64,000 bases of DNA, from assembly GCA_030248135.1 (NCBI GenBank), contig JASANC010004087.1, positions 124,001 to 188,000 of the forward strand, given 5' to 3'. Both the position numbers and the translations under genes were made by a program. This document shows, one piece after another, positions 11,449 to 21,349 of this stretch (positions are counted from its first letter, which is position 1; each line of letters starts with the position of its first letter). The notes under the pieces are model-generated. The model was not told the DNA's origin. It worked only from the letters and a program-made list of their open reading frames with translations, and made no database searches. The stretch is from Theristus sp. LFF4_11 (lineage: Eukaryota; Nematoda; Chromadorea; Monhysterida; Xyalidae).

Positions 11449-12325
11449 GGGGGGGTACAATTCCGGCCCGCTAATTCCGGCCTGAAGAGTTCCGGCCCGC
11501 TCATTCCGGCCCGAAGAATTCCGGCCCGAAGAATTCCGGTCCGGAGAATTCCGGCCCGAAGAATTCCGGCCCGGATAATTCCGGCCCGACGAATTTTCGC
11601 CAGCACGAACAATATTAAACCACATGAAGTAATTTTTGGTAATAAAATATTGATGTTCACATGTTACAGTGTATTTTCAATGATGTTTGCAAACTGATTT
11701 CAATTGATGTTATCAATTGATTTTTTGGAAAGAGAAACTTTTTTTCAAAATAATAAATAAAAAGATTTTTTATCACGAACCAGGATTTGCGAGCTATCAA
11801 TTATTAACTAATTTTTGTGTGTGTTGTGTTTTGTCCTTTTTGGTATTGTTTCTGCATTATTTGATTTGCGTGGTCTTGCTGGCTGGTTTGCATTTTCATT
11901 ATTTCAGACGTGACTGTTTCGGCGCCTCAAAAAATGTCTTTTAGGCAAATTTCGCTGGGTGGGGTGTCAAGCAAATTTCGAGGGGGGAGGCACTAGTGCA
12001 GAAACAAGTCATTATGTTGAACTTGCTGGAACAAAAATACTGACCTCAGGTATAATTCTGCACGGCTAACAAAGCTTCAAACTAGCTGTATGAATTTATT
12101 TGTTCACGATGTGAACATCGATATTTCATTACTAAAAATCATTTCGTGTGGTTGAATATTGTTTGTGCTGGCGAAAATTTGTTGGGCCGGAATTCTCCGG
12201 GCCGGAATTCTTCGGGCCGGAATTCTTCGGGCCGGAATTCTTCAGGCCGGAATTCTTCGGGCCGGAATGAGCGGGCCGAAATTCTTCGGGCCGGAATTTC
12301 GCGGGCCGGAATAGTACACGAGCCG
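11449..12325. mobile_element. Foldback element with 15-bp tandem repeat arms, copy 2
   Basis: Same family as copy 1 but in the opposite orientation: the G-run/TACAATTCCGG end is on the left and the end reading CGGCTCGTGTACTATTCC in reverse complement is on the right. CGGTACCA flanks it (11441-11448 and 12326-12333) and occurs once at the matching place in the right arm of the host element (near 13626), proving an insertion with an 8-bp target duplication. The 877-bp copy carries more 15-bp units and a longer centre than copy 1. It has no coding sequence I recognise. Confidence 0.9.
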
Positions 12326-14119
12326 CGGTACCATTATTTTTATTCGGTCTCGACACGATCTTCATGAAAATGCTTCTAATCGTCGGTAGCATGTACCAAA
12401 ATATTTTCAAAAGCCATGCAGTATGATGAATAGAATGTTGAATTACCAATTACGACATTGTTGCTCAAACCAATACAATCACCTTTTTACGTGTAGTCGA
12501 AATCCGTAAAATGTCCGTAGTTTTGCCAAGCGTGCTCCGTAAAACCTCCGTTGAATTTTTTCTTTCCTGTGTTATAGTGGAGATGAGGGAGGAGTACCGG
12601 AACTGCAGATGCAGGTGTGCATCATCACTAAGCAGAAATGTGACAGTCTCCTTCTAATACCGATCGGAGTTCATTGTGTCAACTAATCAAGCAGCTGAAA
12701 TACATATTAAAGCGACATATGTCGCCCCACATTTCTGTCGTCTGCGCAATCCGTCTCGGCGCCTTTGTCGGACAGGGGCGTCTGGGCGACTTGGGCGGTA
12801 ACTCATGTTGCCGTAACAGTGTTGCTGTTCTTCGACAGTTTTCCAGTTTGCCTTCTTGCCAAAACTGTCGTTGAACATCGCTTTTACGCATATTGCGTGG
12901 ACACAAGCGTACCCATGCAGTATTGTTCTTGTAATTCAACTGTCGAAAAAGTATGCGAGAGGCTAACATCTGATCTCATTGTGTGCAAATAACTATGGCA
13001 AGTCGATCGATCGCATGAGAGGCCTGGCAAACCCTCATAATGTGGCAGGATATCGTGAGAGCTGAGGAATCGGTAAGCAAGAGCGATTCCGATCTTCTTG
13101 GTTGCTGTTAAAAGTCAACGCAGCGGTGTGATCGTGATGTATTGATCGCATTTGTGCACGAGCATTCGAGAAGCATGCGCTGTTTTTTTTTTCAGCCCGC
13201 GTGTGATGTGCCCTCTCTTACAGCTGTATACCAGGCTGGTTGTTATGTACCGTTTTGCTGGCTTGATTTGGGTCATTTGTGAAGTCCAGCTTCCATTGGT
13301 CAGGTGTCACCTCACATCTCCATCCATACACCGAGTTTCGGGGGCAGGTCAAAATATGGCGGGAGTCATATATGGCATGACACCGGCTTAACAGAAAATT
13401 CTGTTGTTGCTCGCTGGATTAATGACATACTGTACATGCGTGCACAGTACTGCTATTGACGATTGTAATCAGATCGTGTCAATACAAACAATTCTGTCAT
13501 TAACGTAACACGTACGTCATAAATTCAGCATTCGCACCGCGTGTTTCTGAAGATATTTTGGTACGTGCTACCGACGATTAGAAGCATTTTCACGAAGATC
13601 GTGTCGAGACCCAATAAAAATAATGGTACCGTAGTATTTGCTCAAACAGTCAGCATTTTAACCATACATGCACTTTTTTACCAATGTTCAAAAAACCAAG
13701 TCATTTTCAGTCGTTTATCTTTTTGAAATTTGAATTTTAATTTCCCGCCATTCAAAAAATTGGCGACCAAATTGCTTAGATTGATTGTTTTGATTCATAT
13801 TCAACAAACTCTGATCATTTCCCATTGTTTTCAACTGTTTTGAGTGTTTTTTGAATTCCCGCCTAAAAGAAAAAATTTGAATTTGGCGCCCAAAATTGTT
13901 CAGGATTGATTGTATAATCGATTCCCAACCATATCTGAACATTTCCAATCGTTTTTGAAAACCTCCGTATAATGTCCGTAGTTTTGTTAAGCACGCGCAG
14001 CGTGTGCTGAGAATGTAAAATTGGCGCCATTTTTCGCTGCGCGCACCTCCGTATACGGTCCGTAGTTTTGTTAAGCGTGCGCCGTATAACCTCCGTATAC
14101 GGTCCGTAGTTTTGTCAAG

Positions 14120-14450
14120 AACCTAACCTTAGCGACATCGGAATTTGTTGAACTAGCCTTTGCGACGCTCAAGTACTTCAATGCGCGAGTCGATCATCAC
14201 TCACCAAGGCTGAAAACAGTCGATAAATCAATCCAGAATACCACCTGCAGCGTTGAAGACAAAGTGACAAGGTAAAGTCAAAGAAAATTTTTGTTGAACT
14301 TTCGAAAAATTATGCCAAAAACGGCATTTTCAGGGCACATTAAAGAAAAAATTTCAAAAATTTTTAATAAAAAAAATAAAAAAAATGCTCATTTTTTTTA
14401 CTTTTTTTTTTAAAAAAAATTAAAAAAAAATTTTTTTGACCCTTACATCT
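14120..14450 (+). repeat. Dispersed repeat D, copy 1 right part
   Basis: Resumes after the long-TIR element: AGCGACATCGGAATTTGTTG, GACGCTCAAGTACTTCAATG, then AAAGAAAATTTTTGTTGAAC and an A/T-rich end. Each landmark has a diverged counterpart in copy 2. Confidence 0.6.
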
Positions 14451-14454
14451 CTAG

Positions 14455-14570
14455 GTTCACCCCCCCACCCCCCCATGATAATTTTTCGCTTAAATTTTGA
14501 AGGAAAAACGCTAAATTTTGCTGCAAAATCGTTGAAATTACAATGAAGATGGTCAAGTTATCACCCCTAG
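14455..14570 (+). repeat. Poly-G repeat fragment (AT-rich end)
   Basis: CACCCCCCCACCCCCCCATG followed by the CGCTTAAATTTTGAAGGA and GCTGCAAAATC linkers of the poly-G family. Confidence 0.7.
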
Positions 14571-14594
14571 GGTTGTAAAAAAAACAAAAATCGT

Positions 14595-15292
14595 CATTTT
14601 TGTTTTTTTTTCAAAAAAATTTAAAAAAAAAAATTCAAAAATCAAAGTTGTGCTGAATCAATCAGGAAGTCCGAAGAACCACATATGATATGCAAGCGCC
14701 TCCCGAATGACTCCCGTATGGCGGAACTTTGCAGATTTTGTTTTGGTGACCTCAATTACCCCTTTTCCAAACCGTCACCATGCCCTTCTTGTGTTTTGAC
14801 CTCCAAAACGTCACTAATTGTCCCCAGCTAAGCTAATGCTAAAGTGAAGACAAACATACCGCCTTGAAATTCGATCAGTTCTTCTGATGGTGTCGCGACG
14901 ACACGACACGAAGCAGCAACCAGACAACGTAGCGCTTGCAAACGGAGCAGCGAGCACAATCGGACGCTCTGCGAGGCGAATCGTCACCTTATCTGCATCG
15001 GAAATGGTAGGCTAAGCTTTGGGACGCTCAAAAACTTCATCGCAGATGTTGTCGAAGCCTAAAATCAGTCGGTAAAACGGCCCAAAATCGACTGCTGAAG
15101 GTTTTACGAGGTATAATCAAAGAAAATTTTTGTTGAACTTTCGAAAAATTGTGCCAAAATTGAGGTTTTCAGAGCATATTAGAGGAAAATTTTTCGAATT
15201 TAAAAAAAAATCGGCATTTTTGTTTTTTTTGATCACTTTTTTTGAAAAAAAAAATTTTCATTTTTGTTTAACAACCCTAATCACCCCCCATG
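14595..15292 (+). repeat. Dispersed repeat D, copy 2
   Basis: Uninterrupted second copy of repeat D: GTTGTGCTGAATCAATCAGG, ACCGTCACCATGCCC, AGCAACCAGACAACGTAGCG, GACGCTCAAAAACTTCATCG and AAAGAAAATTTTTGTTGAAC in the same order as copy 1. It shows where the long-TIR element entered copy 1, near the CATCGGAA landmark. Confidence 0.6.
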
Positions 15293-15297
15293 ATATC

Positions 15298-15490
15298 GGT
15301 CCGTCCGTGGCGTGCCTACAGTTCTGTAGGTACCGGGTTTGATCGAACCTCGCTGTGGACAAGAGTAAGACATACTCGTGGAAAATTAGAGTGACCAACG
15401 AACATCTGGTGGTCTATTCCCTCCTGAGCCGAGGGTAAAATTGGGCTCGGGGCAGTATTGCCCGTCTCCGCCGAAGTTTGGGGTTTGCCT
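15298..15490 (+). mobile_element. SINE family 1, copy with deleted D-arm and truncated tail
   Basis: Starts GTCCGTCCGTGGCGTGCCTA, lacks the D-arm segment seen in the 16162 copy, keeps the anticodon-like hairpin CCTACAGTTCTGTAGG and the body GACATACTCGTGGAAAATTA. It stops after CCGAAGTTTGG. The left junction with a poly-G repeat (CCCCCCATGATATCGGTCC) is identical to that of the copy at 20.7 kb. Confidence 0.8.
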
Positions 15491-16007
15491 ACTTTATTCA
15501 AAAAGCGTGAAATAAAATGCGCTTTAAAAAACGTTTTAAAAGAGGGTTTGCAATTTGCTTGATTTGCAATTGTCCACAAACATTTTAGTTGAAAGATCTA
15601 AACAGATTTTGTCAAAAGAACAGACACAAAATTGAACAAAACAAATGTCGCTTCGCGCGATCTCTTCACTTCGCTGCAAATGGATGGAGAAACGGAGAAA
15701 CTGGATTGAGAATGAATGACGAAGACGATTGTGACGGGGAATGGTATGGAAGGGTAGGTTCAGAGAGAGATAAAGAGAGACAAGAAGATGAAAATAAAGA
15801 CAAAAAGTTTTTATGTTTTTATTTTGATCGAATTCAAAACAAAAATTGACTAAACTGGACTGCATAAAATTGAGTCGACACAATCAAACAAAATTCATTG
15901 ATGACGTTCGTTCTTTGGGAAAAAAGTAATTACATTGAGTGATGTCTTTTTCTGATAAAATTCTATCTGGTCCCTGTCTGATCCTTTCTTTAATCTTTAA
16001 ATGTGAG

Positions 16008-16515
16008 TGATGTTCAAAAAAGTGAGGAGTTTCACTCCAGGGTGTTTCAAAAGTTTGACCATGACAAAGCCCAAATGAATGATTGCACTTGCACCAGAAG
16101 TTCTTTCTTGACCAAAGATTCATATTGGATTGCTGTTTCTCTGAATATCAGTTAATTGTCGCGTCCATGGCGTAGCGGTAGAACTTTGGCCTACAGTTCT
16201 GTAGGTACCCGGTTCGAACCTCGCTGTGGACAAGACATACTCGTGGAAAATTAGAGTGACCAACAAACATCTGATGGTCTATTCCCTCCTGAGCCGAGGG
16301 TAAAATTGGGCTCGGGGCAGTAATTGCCCGTCTCCGCCGGAGTTTGGTACCTTCGGGTTTCCGGAACCGGCGTGCGTATAATTAAAATAAATAAATAAAA
16401 AAAATAATTGACTTGACACTGCCGCTTCACCTCCTCATTAGTTTTTCCAGAATTTGTCTCATGGTCTGATTTTTGCAACACCCTGGAATAAAACTCCTCA
16501 CTTTTCAGACACTCC
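16008..16515. repeat. Inverted repeat (~65-bp arms) flanking SINE
   Basis: 16008-16075 (AAAAAGTGAGGAGTTTCACT, CCAGGGTGTTTC, GACCATGACAAA) recurs as the reverse complement at 16452-16515 (GTCTCATGGTCTGA, AACACCCTGG, AAAACTCCTCACTTTT). The full SINE copy lies between the arms. It could be a small non-autonomous foldback element hosting the SINE. Confidence 0.6.
16162..16405 (+). mobile_element. SINE family 1, full copy
   Basis: The best copy of the family. Its tRNA-like head has box A (TGGCGTAGCGG, 16168-16178) and box B (GGTTCGAACC, 16211-16220), and GTCCA/TGGAC forms the acceptor base pairs. It continues through a conserved body (GACATACTCGTGGAAAATTA; GAGCCGAGGGTAAAATTGGG) to the tail GGTTTCCGGAACCGGCGTGC and an (AATA)n-like end. 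TAATTG occurs at both outer borders as a possible target duplication. RNA polymerase III transcription is inferred from the boxes only. Confidence 0.85.
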
Positions 16516-16519
16516 TCAT

Positions 16520-18215
16520 TTTTATAAAACTGACCACTGATGCCGACGTCGTCACGTCTCACGTATCGGATTTGGAAAACTTGCAGTTCGCCGCAGATGC
16601 AGACGATCCATCGGTCCAGTCCAGTGTCATCATCATGATGTCGTCTGGCAGTCCCGACGCAGACAAGTCATTCCACTTCATGAGCACTGGAAATGCTGAC
16701 GACGGATAGTGAAGTTTTTTATGTGTTTTCGTTCCATACTTCGTTGGTCTGTTAAGCTGAATGAAGACTTTTTCAGAAATGACCGAGACGACCATGGAAA
16801 ATTGGCGACGCAGCGAAACCGCGACTGATAGGTCGAAAATCATAAATTTTGAACGAGATCATATTGTTAAGGAGTACCGAACCAGACTGCGTTTGGGGGA
16901 TCGAGCTCGAGCTCCGCCGAAGTTATTGGCACTTGATGACAGAGAAAACACGTCGGCGTCCAACTTGACGGCGTTCTGCTGCACGCTTTTCTGAGTTAGC
17001 CCTGCTTAATAACATCGCCTAAATTAGTGTTCGATTTATTTGCAACGCGTTCGATTGATTTGCTTTCTCCCCTCGGCATTTTTTGCACGCCGTTGTTGTT
17101 TTATTCGACACACTCGTGTCAGACACAAAAAAACAAACTTCTAAACCAGCAAAAACTTCAACCCTAGGAACCGATTTTATGTCTTTATTTTCATTTGCTT
17201 CCATTTGCTTCACTGGTCCGTACGTTTTTTCATTCTTGTGATCGGGCGGTTTTGTGTTGAATTTTACTCATTGAGTCAGTTTATTTGTTTAACAATAACG
17301 CAGTTTCACTGACATTTTAAAGATTTTTTGTCTTTCAATTCATCAGAGTTTAAAATTTTTTGTGTTTCTGCTTTGAAAAAAAATTCGTGGCTCAATTTTT
17401 TTGCGATTCTGCTCTCAAACAAAATGATTCAGATTCTCGAGTATCGTTTGGTTTTTATAGTTAAACTGATTATTGAATGCGGTTTGATTTTATTTGATTT
17501 GATTTGATTGTAGATCATTGGTTTCATCTCTTGTGCGTTGAATAAAGAATTCGAATATATGTCGATGATACTGCCGAGCTGACCCAACAGAAGATAGTAT
17601 TTCGTTGTTGATTAAATCAGGTTAATTGATCAGTTTTGAAATTTTATGAAAAAGACAAGCAAAAACTGCAGCTATGACCCAAACAAAAGCGCCGGACACT
17701 GATATCGAAGGTTGAGTTTTCTGAACTTCGTGTTCTCCTGCAAGTGCAACCGATTACTGCGCGAGCGAGAACGCAATTCATTTTTTTGAAAATCGTGTGG
17801 TGAGGCAGTTGAGTTTGATTGCTTGGCTTTTTTTTTGGCTTGATTTTTTGGCTTGCCTACTCATGGTGTTTTACACTTCTCTGGTATTATGCCGTGCACT
17901 GCAGAATAAAACTGACTGACTGACTTGCTTGCTGGTTCGTTGTTTTTGTTTTATCTATGTTTTGTGATTTCAAAATTCTCAAATTCAAAAATAATTTTCT
18001 CAGTCCAAGTTCCCCCTGCACAGTCCTAGTTTCAGAATCGAGTTTTCTAACTTTTTGGCTTGTTACGTGATTATTTTGAGTGTTTAGGTCATGTACTAAT
18101 CGAACGCGGACGGAGGGTGTGTAAACGCAAGGTGCGGAGCGTGTGCTGCATGCTCATTGGAAAGTGCAGGTGCAATGCCGATGCCCGTGCGCGTGCGTTT
18201 TGAATAAAGAAGCAT
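16520..18215. other. Sequence of uncertain content; one possible exon on the plus strand
   Basis: The stretch between SINE copies lacks the poly-G linkers. At 16776-16784 CTTTTTCAG precedes an open frame running to 16994 (EMTETTMENWRRSE... ending CCTLF), and an acidic open frame ends upstream at 16709. They do not join in frame with any GT donor I could find, and I recognise neither. The rest is AT-rich and shows no gene. Confidence 0.3.
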
Positions 18216-18216
18216 T

Positions 18217-18288
18217 ACGGAAGTTTGGTACCTTCGGGTTTCCGGAACCGGCGCGCGTATAATTAAATTAAATAAAATTAAATTTAAT
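18217..18288 (+). mobile_element. SINE family 1, 3' tail only
   Basis: GGAAGTTTGGTACCTTCGGG followed by GGAACCGGCGCGCGTATAAT and an A/T-rich end, matching the last 70 bases of the 20.7-kb copy. It leads straight into poly-G repeat sequence, as that copy does. Confidence 0.75.
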
Positions 18289-18628
18289 ATTTTGCTGCAA
18301 AATCTTTGAAAGTACGATGAAGATGGTCAAGTTATCATATATTCAGCTTATATTATGGACTTTATAGACAAAAAATCATGATTTTCGAAAAAAATTTTAG
18401 GGTGTACGTAAAATTTTGAGGGGGGGGTCTCCGCCAGACAAAATTTCATGGGGGGTGTGGAGGGGGGGGGGGGGGGTCGGCCAAATTTTCGGGGGGGGGT
18501 CCGATGGGGGGGGGGGGGGGTGCCCGGTTTTAGGGGGGGGTGGCACGGTGCCCCCCCCCACCTGACGGTCTCTGGTGCTCTGTGGGGGGGGTGTACTCCC
18601 CCCCACCCCCCTCGCCCACGGTACTGCT
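18289..18628 (+). repeat. Poly-G-rich dispersed repeat
   Basis: Linkers GCTGCAAAATC, GTCAAGTTATCATATATTCA and AGACAAAAAATCATGATTTT, then G runs up to about 14, and ACGGTCTCTGGTGCTCTGTG with C runs. Nearly the same as 20.95-21.32 kb and, inverted, 59.93-60.64 kb. Confidence 0.8.
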
Positions 18629-18630
18629 TG

Positions 18631-18959
18631 CCAAAAGACCGCACGCAGGACCAAAATACCGCACATTGGCACGGCCCGCCCGGAGGAACCAAAATACCGC
18701 ACGTGCCACACGATCGAGTGATCACTTCACTATTATGTTGATGAAGAAAAAATAAAACAGATCGAAATATCATTAATTTTTGTGGAATAAAAAAGGAAAG
18801 GAAGACAAAATAAACATAAAATCAAACGGACAACACATCATAATCACGTACGCAGTAAATAATTTTGGTGCGGTTTTTTGGCACTTGCGGTCTTCTGGTT
18901 TGATAGCAGCATCTGCGGTGTTTTAGTCGCAAAAAATCTCAAAGGTGCCGGTCTTTTGG
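18631..18959. mobile_element. Short foldback element with CAAAAGACCGCACGTGC repeats (deletion derivative)
   Basis: The left arm repeats CCAAAAGACCGCACG and CCAAAATACCGCACG. The right arm carries their reverse complements (GGTGCGGTTTTTTGGCAC, TGCGGTCTTCTGG, GGTCTTTTGG). The segment TTTTTGTGGAATAAAAAAGG through CACGTACGCAGT is shared with the right part of the large element at 60.65-62.47 kb. This 0.33-kb copy therefore looks like that element with its centre deleted. Confidence 0.8.
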
Positions 18960-19065
18960 GTCGGGGGTCGGGTCGAGCCCGATTTTTGGCGGGGGTCCGG
19001 GGGGGGGGGGTCCGCCCAAATTTGGGGGGTGGGGTTTTCCGGGTGGGGGGGGGGGGGGTACACCC
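18960..19065 (+). repeat. Poly-G tract
   Basis: G-rich run with GGGGGTCCGCCCAAATTTGG, flanking the short foldback element. Confidence 0.5.
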
Positions 19066-19076
19066 TTCAGAGTAGG

Positions 19077-20370
19077 GTTGGCACACGAAAAAAACCGTTT
19101 TTTGTTTTAAAACCTTTTTTTTCAGTGTTTTTCCCGAAAAAATAAAAAACCGGTTTTTACCTTAAAAATTTTTAAACTTCGTGGTCAATCACAACTCTTC
19201 ATTTGATTGATAAAATGTAAAATTATATTTTTGAAAAAACGGTGCAGTGTTAGTGAACTGTGTCGAACTGAACTGGTGATGCATCATTTTGCAGAAGCGC
19301 TTTTGTGTCAAGGGTCAAGTGAAATACGATTGTTTGTTTGTTCAATTTATTTCTGTGCAACAAAACCCAATAGCAGTTGAACACAATGGCACACAAACAA
19401 TGCGTGTAAATTTAATGCGCAATGGCACAACACAAGTGCCCGGTTCTTACCTAAATTCACATCAGAAATTCTACGATTACAAAAACCGGACAGCTCAATC
19501 CTAACCTAAACAATCAAATAGGTCAATGTGTCAAGTCTTCGAAGTACGCATCTCCATGGCAATCTCCAGATTCAACCAAAACCAAAGCCAATTCCATATT
19601 CCATATTCCAAAACTGCCTGTTTTCAATTTCTTTCAAAATAAAAAACCGGTTTTTACCTTAAAAATTTTTAAACTTCGTGGTCAATCACAACTCTTCATT
19701 TGATTGATAAAATGTAAAATTATATTTTTGAAAAAACGGTGCAGTGTTAGTGAACTGTGTCGAACTGAACTGGTGATGTATCATTTTGCAAAAGAGCTTT
19801 TGTGTCAAGGATCAAGTGAAATACGATAAAGACAAGGTGATTGCTAAACTAAGTGCATATGCAGAATGACTGACGATGTTGTCGATTTGTAAAGGGTAAC
19901 TGATGAGTGATGAAATGTTTTATTTCGAACGCAATCCGCTACCGGTTTCACTTTGCAGTTCTGCAAATTTCGCCCCCTAATCGGGGTCAGCTATCCGGTC
20001 TCCTTGCAACCGTCCCTCCCCGTTCCCCACACCTACACGGTCACTGCCCAGTCTTTGTTTTCAATATATTGAACGTGCTGGAAACCAATAAAAGCGAAAT
20101 TGATTTGATTTGAAACAAAAAATTGGGTAGCATTGGGTGGCAAAAATAGCAAATTGGGTCGGTTGTATGCCCGAAAACAGCATTTTACGCTGCTCAAAAT
20201 CACTAATTTTGATGTATTTCCTATTTTGAGTTCAAGATGCCAAGTTCTGGAAAGTTTAGGAGCTGGGAAGCATTCGTTTTTTTATGGTTTAAAACGGTTT
20301 TAAAAGGGAAAAGAAACCGGTTTTTTTCTTGGTATTATAAAAAACGGTTTTTTACCAACCGTTTTTTTTA
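19077..20370. repeat. AAAACCGGTTTT-rich repeat unit with a ~188-bp internal direct repeat
   Basis: Opens with AAAAAAACCGTTTTTTGTTT and closes with AAAAAACGGTTTTTTACCAA, loosely inverted. A 188-bp segment starting AAAAAACCGGTTTTTACC at 19143 recurs at 19641 with few changes. Near 20030-20115 there is a stretch ending ATTGATTTGATTTG that resembles the 3' end of a non-LTR element. No gene is supported. Confidence 0.55.
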
Positions 20371-20394
20371 CCAGAGCACCCGAAACCTCCGCGC

Positions 20395-20705
20395 ATAGTT
20401 GTCCAGAGCCGAGGGGTTGGGGGAGGGGGGCCGATATAGATAGCTGGAGCAAATTTAATTTTCCAGATAGATAGCTGGAAAATTTGGGGGGGGGGGCGGG
20501 GGGCAGTACTGTGGGCCCAAAAAAAATTTCGAGGGGGTATGGTACCGTGGGAGGGAGGGTGCCGAGCCGACTAAAAAGTGAAGGGGGGGTCCTCCAAACT
20601 ATGGTACCCGTGGGGGTGGGACCATTTTTTCAAGATTGGGTGCATTTTTTCAAAATTTTCTGTGGGGGTGCACGGTGCACCCCCAGGCCCCCACCCCCCA
20701 TGATA
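20395..20705 (+). repeat. Composite poly-G repeat with GATAGATAGCTGG motif
   Basis: CAGAGCCGAGGGGTTGGGGG and ATATAGATAGCTGGAGCAAA recur inverted at 59.59-59.67 kb. The GTGGGCCCAAAA variant of the poly-G repeat follows at 20.51-20.70 kb. Confidence 0.65.
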
Positions 20706-20707
20706 TC

Positions 20708-20950
20708 GGTCCGTCCGTGGCGTGCCTACAGTTCTGTAGGTACCGGGTTTGATCGAACCTTGCTGTGGACAAGAGTAAGACATACTCGTGGAAAATTAGA
20801 GTGACCAACGAACATCTGGTGGTCTATTCCCTCCTGAGCCGAGGGTAAAATTGGGCTCGGGGCAGTATTGCCCGTCTCCGCCGAAGTTTGGTACCTTCGG
20901 GTTTCCGGAACCGGCGCGCGTATAATTAAATTAAATAAAATTAAATTTAA
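20708..20950 (+). mobile_element. SINE family 1, D-arm-deleted copy with complete tail
   Basis: Same left junction and D-arm deletion as the 15.3-kb copy, but complete through GGTTTCCGGAACCGGCGCGC and its A/T tail. It is inserted in the poly-G repeat between CCCCCCATGATA and the AATTTTTCGCTTAAATTTTG block. Confidence 0.85.
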
Positions 20951-20954
20951 AAAA

Positions 20955-21320
20955 ATATTTTTTCGCTTAAATTTTGAAGGAAAAACGCTAAATTTTGCTG
21001 CAAAATCTTTGAAAGTACAATGAAGATGGTCAAGTTATCATATATTCAGCTTATATTATGGACTTAATAGACAAAAAATCATGATTTTCAAAAAAAAATT
21101 AGGGTGTGCAAAAAAATTTTGGGGGGGGTTCCTCCGCCAGACAAAATTTCATAGGGGGCGGGGGGGTGTCGGCCAAATTTTCGAGGGGGGGGGTCCGATG
21201 GGGGGGGGGTGCCCGGTTTTAGGAAGGGCGACACGGTGCCCTTACTCCCCCCCCACCCGACGGTCTCTGGTGCTCTGGGAGGGGGGGGGGGGTGCACCCC
21301 CCGCTCACGGTACTGGCGAG
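20955..21320 (+). repeat. Poly-G-rich dispersed repeat
   Basis: CGCTTAAATTTTGAAGGA through CATATATTCAGCTTATATTA, then G runs and ACGGTCTCTGGTGCTCTGGG. The best match is 18.29-18.62 kb. Confidence 0.8.
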
Positions 21321-21349
21321 GGGGGGGGGCATGTGATGTGACGTTGAGG

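Larger units (their letters stand above)
10364..14119. mobile_element. 3.76-kb DNA element with ~570-bp terminal inverted repeats
   Basis: The left end (CTTGACAAAACTACGGACCG) is the exact reverse complement of the right end at 14119. After removing two nested insertions (10655-11241 and 11449-12325), the left arm totals about 567 bp (10364-10654, 11250-11448, 12334-12410). It matches the right arm 13545-14119 (575 bp) throughout. Each arm repeats AACAAAACTACGGACC-TATACGGAGG three times near the terminus. The 1.1-kb core (12411-13544) has another diverged copy of that motif near 12510-12555 but no ORF I can assign to a transposase, so the copy is probably non-autonomous. The flanks belong to repeat D. 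I could not define a target-site duplication. Confidence 0.88.

Noticed and set aside
12679..12992. Overlapping ORFs in the core of the long-TIR element as a transposase
   Set aside because: They run on both strands over the same bases, are under 100 aa, and show no DDE or zinc-finger pattern. Nothing supports a transposase.
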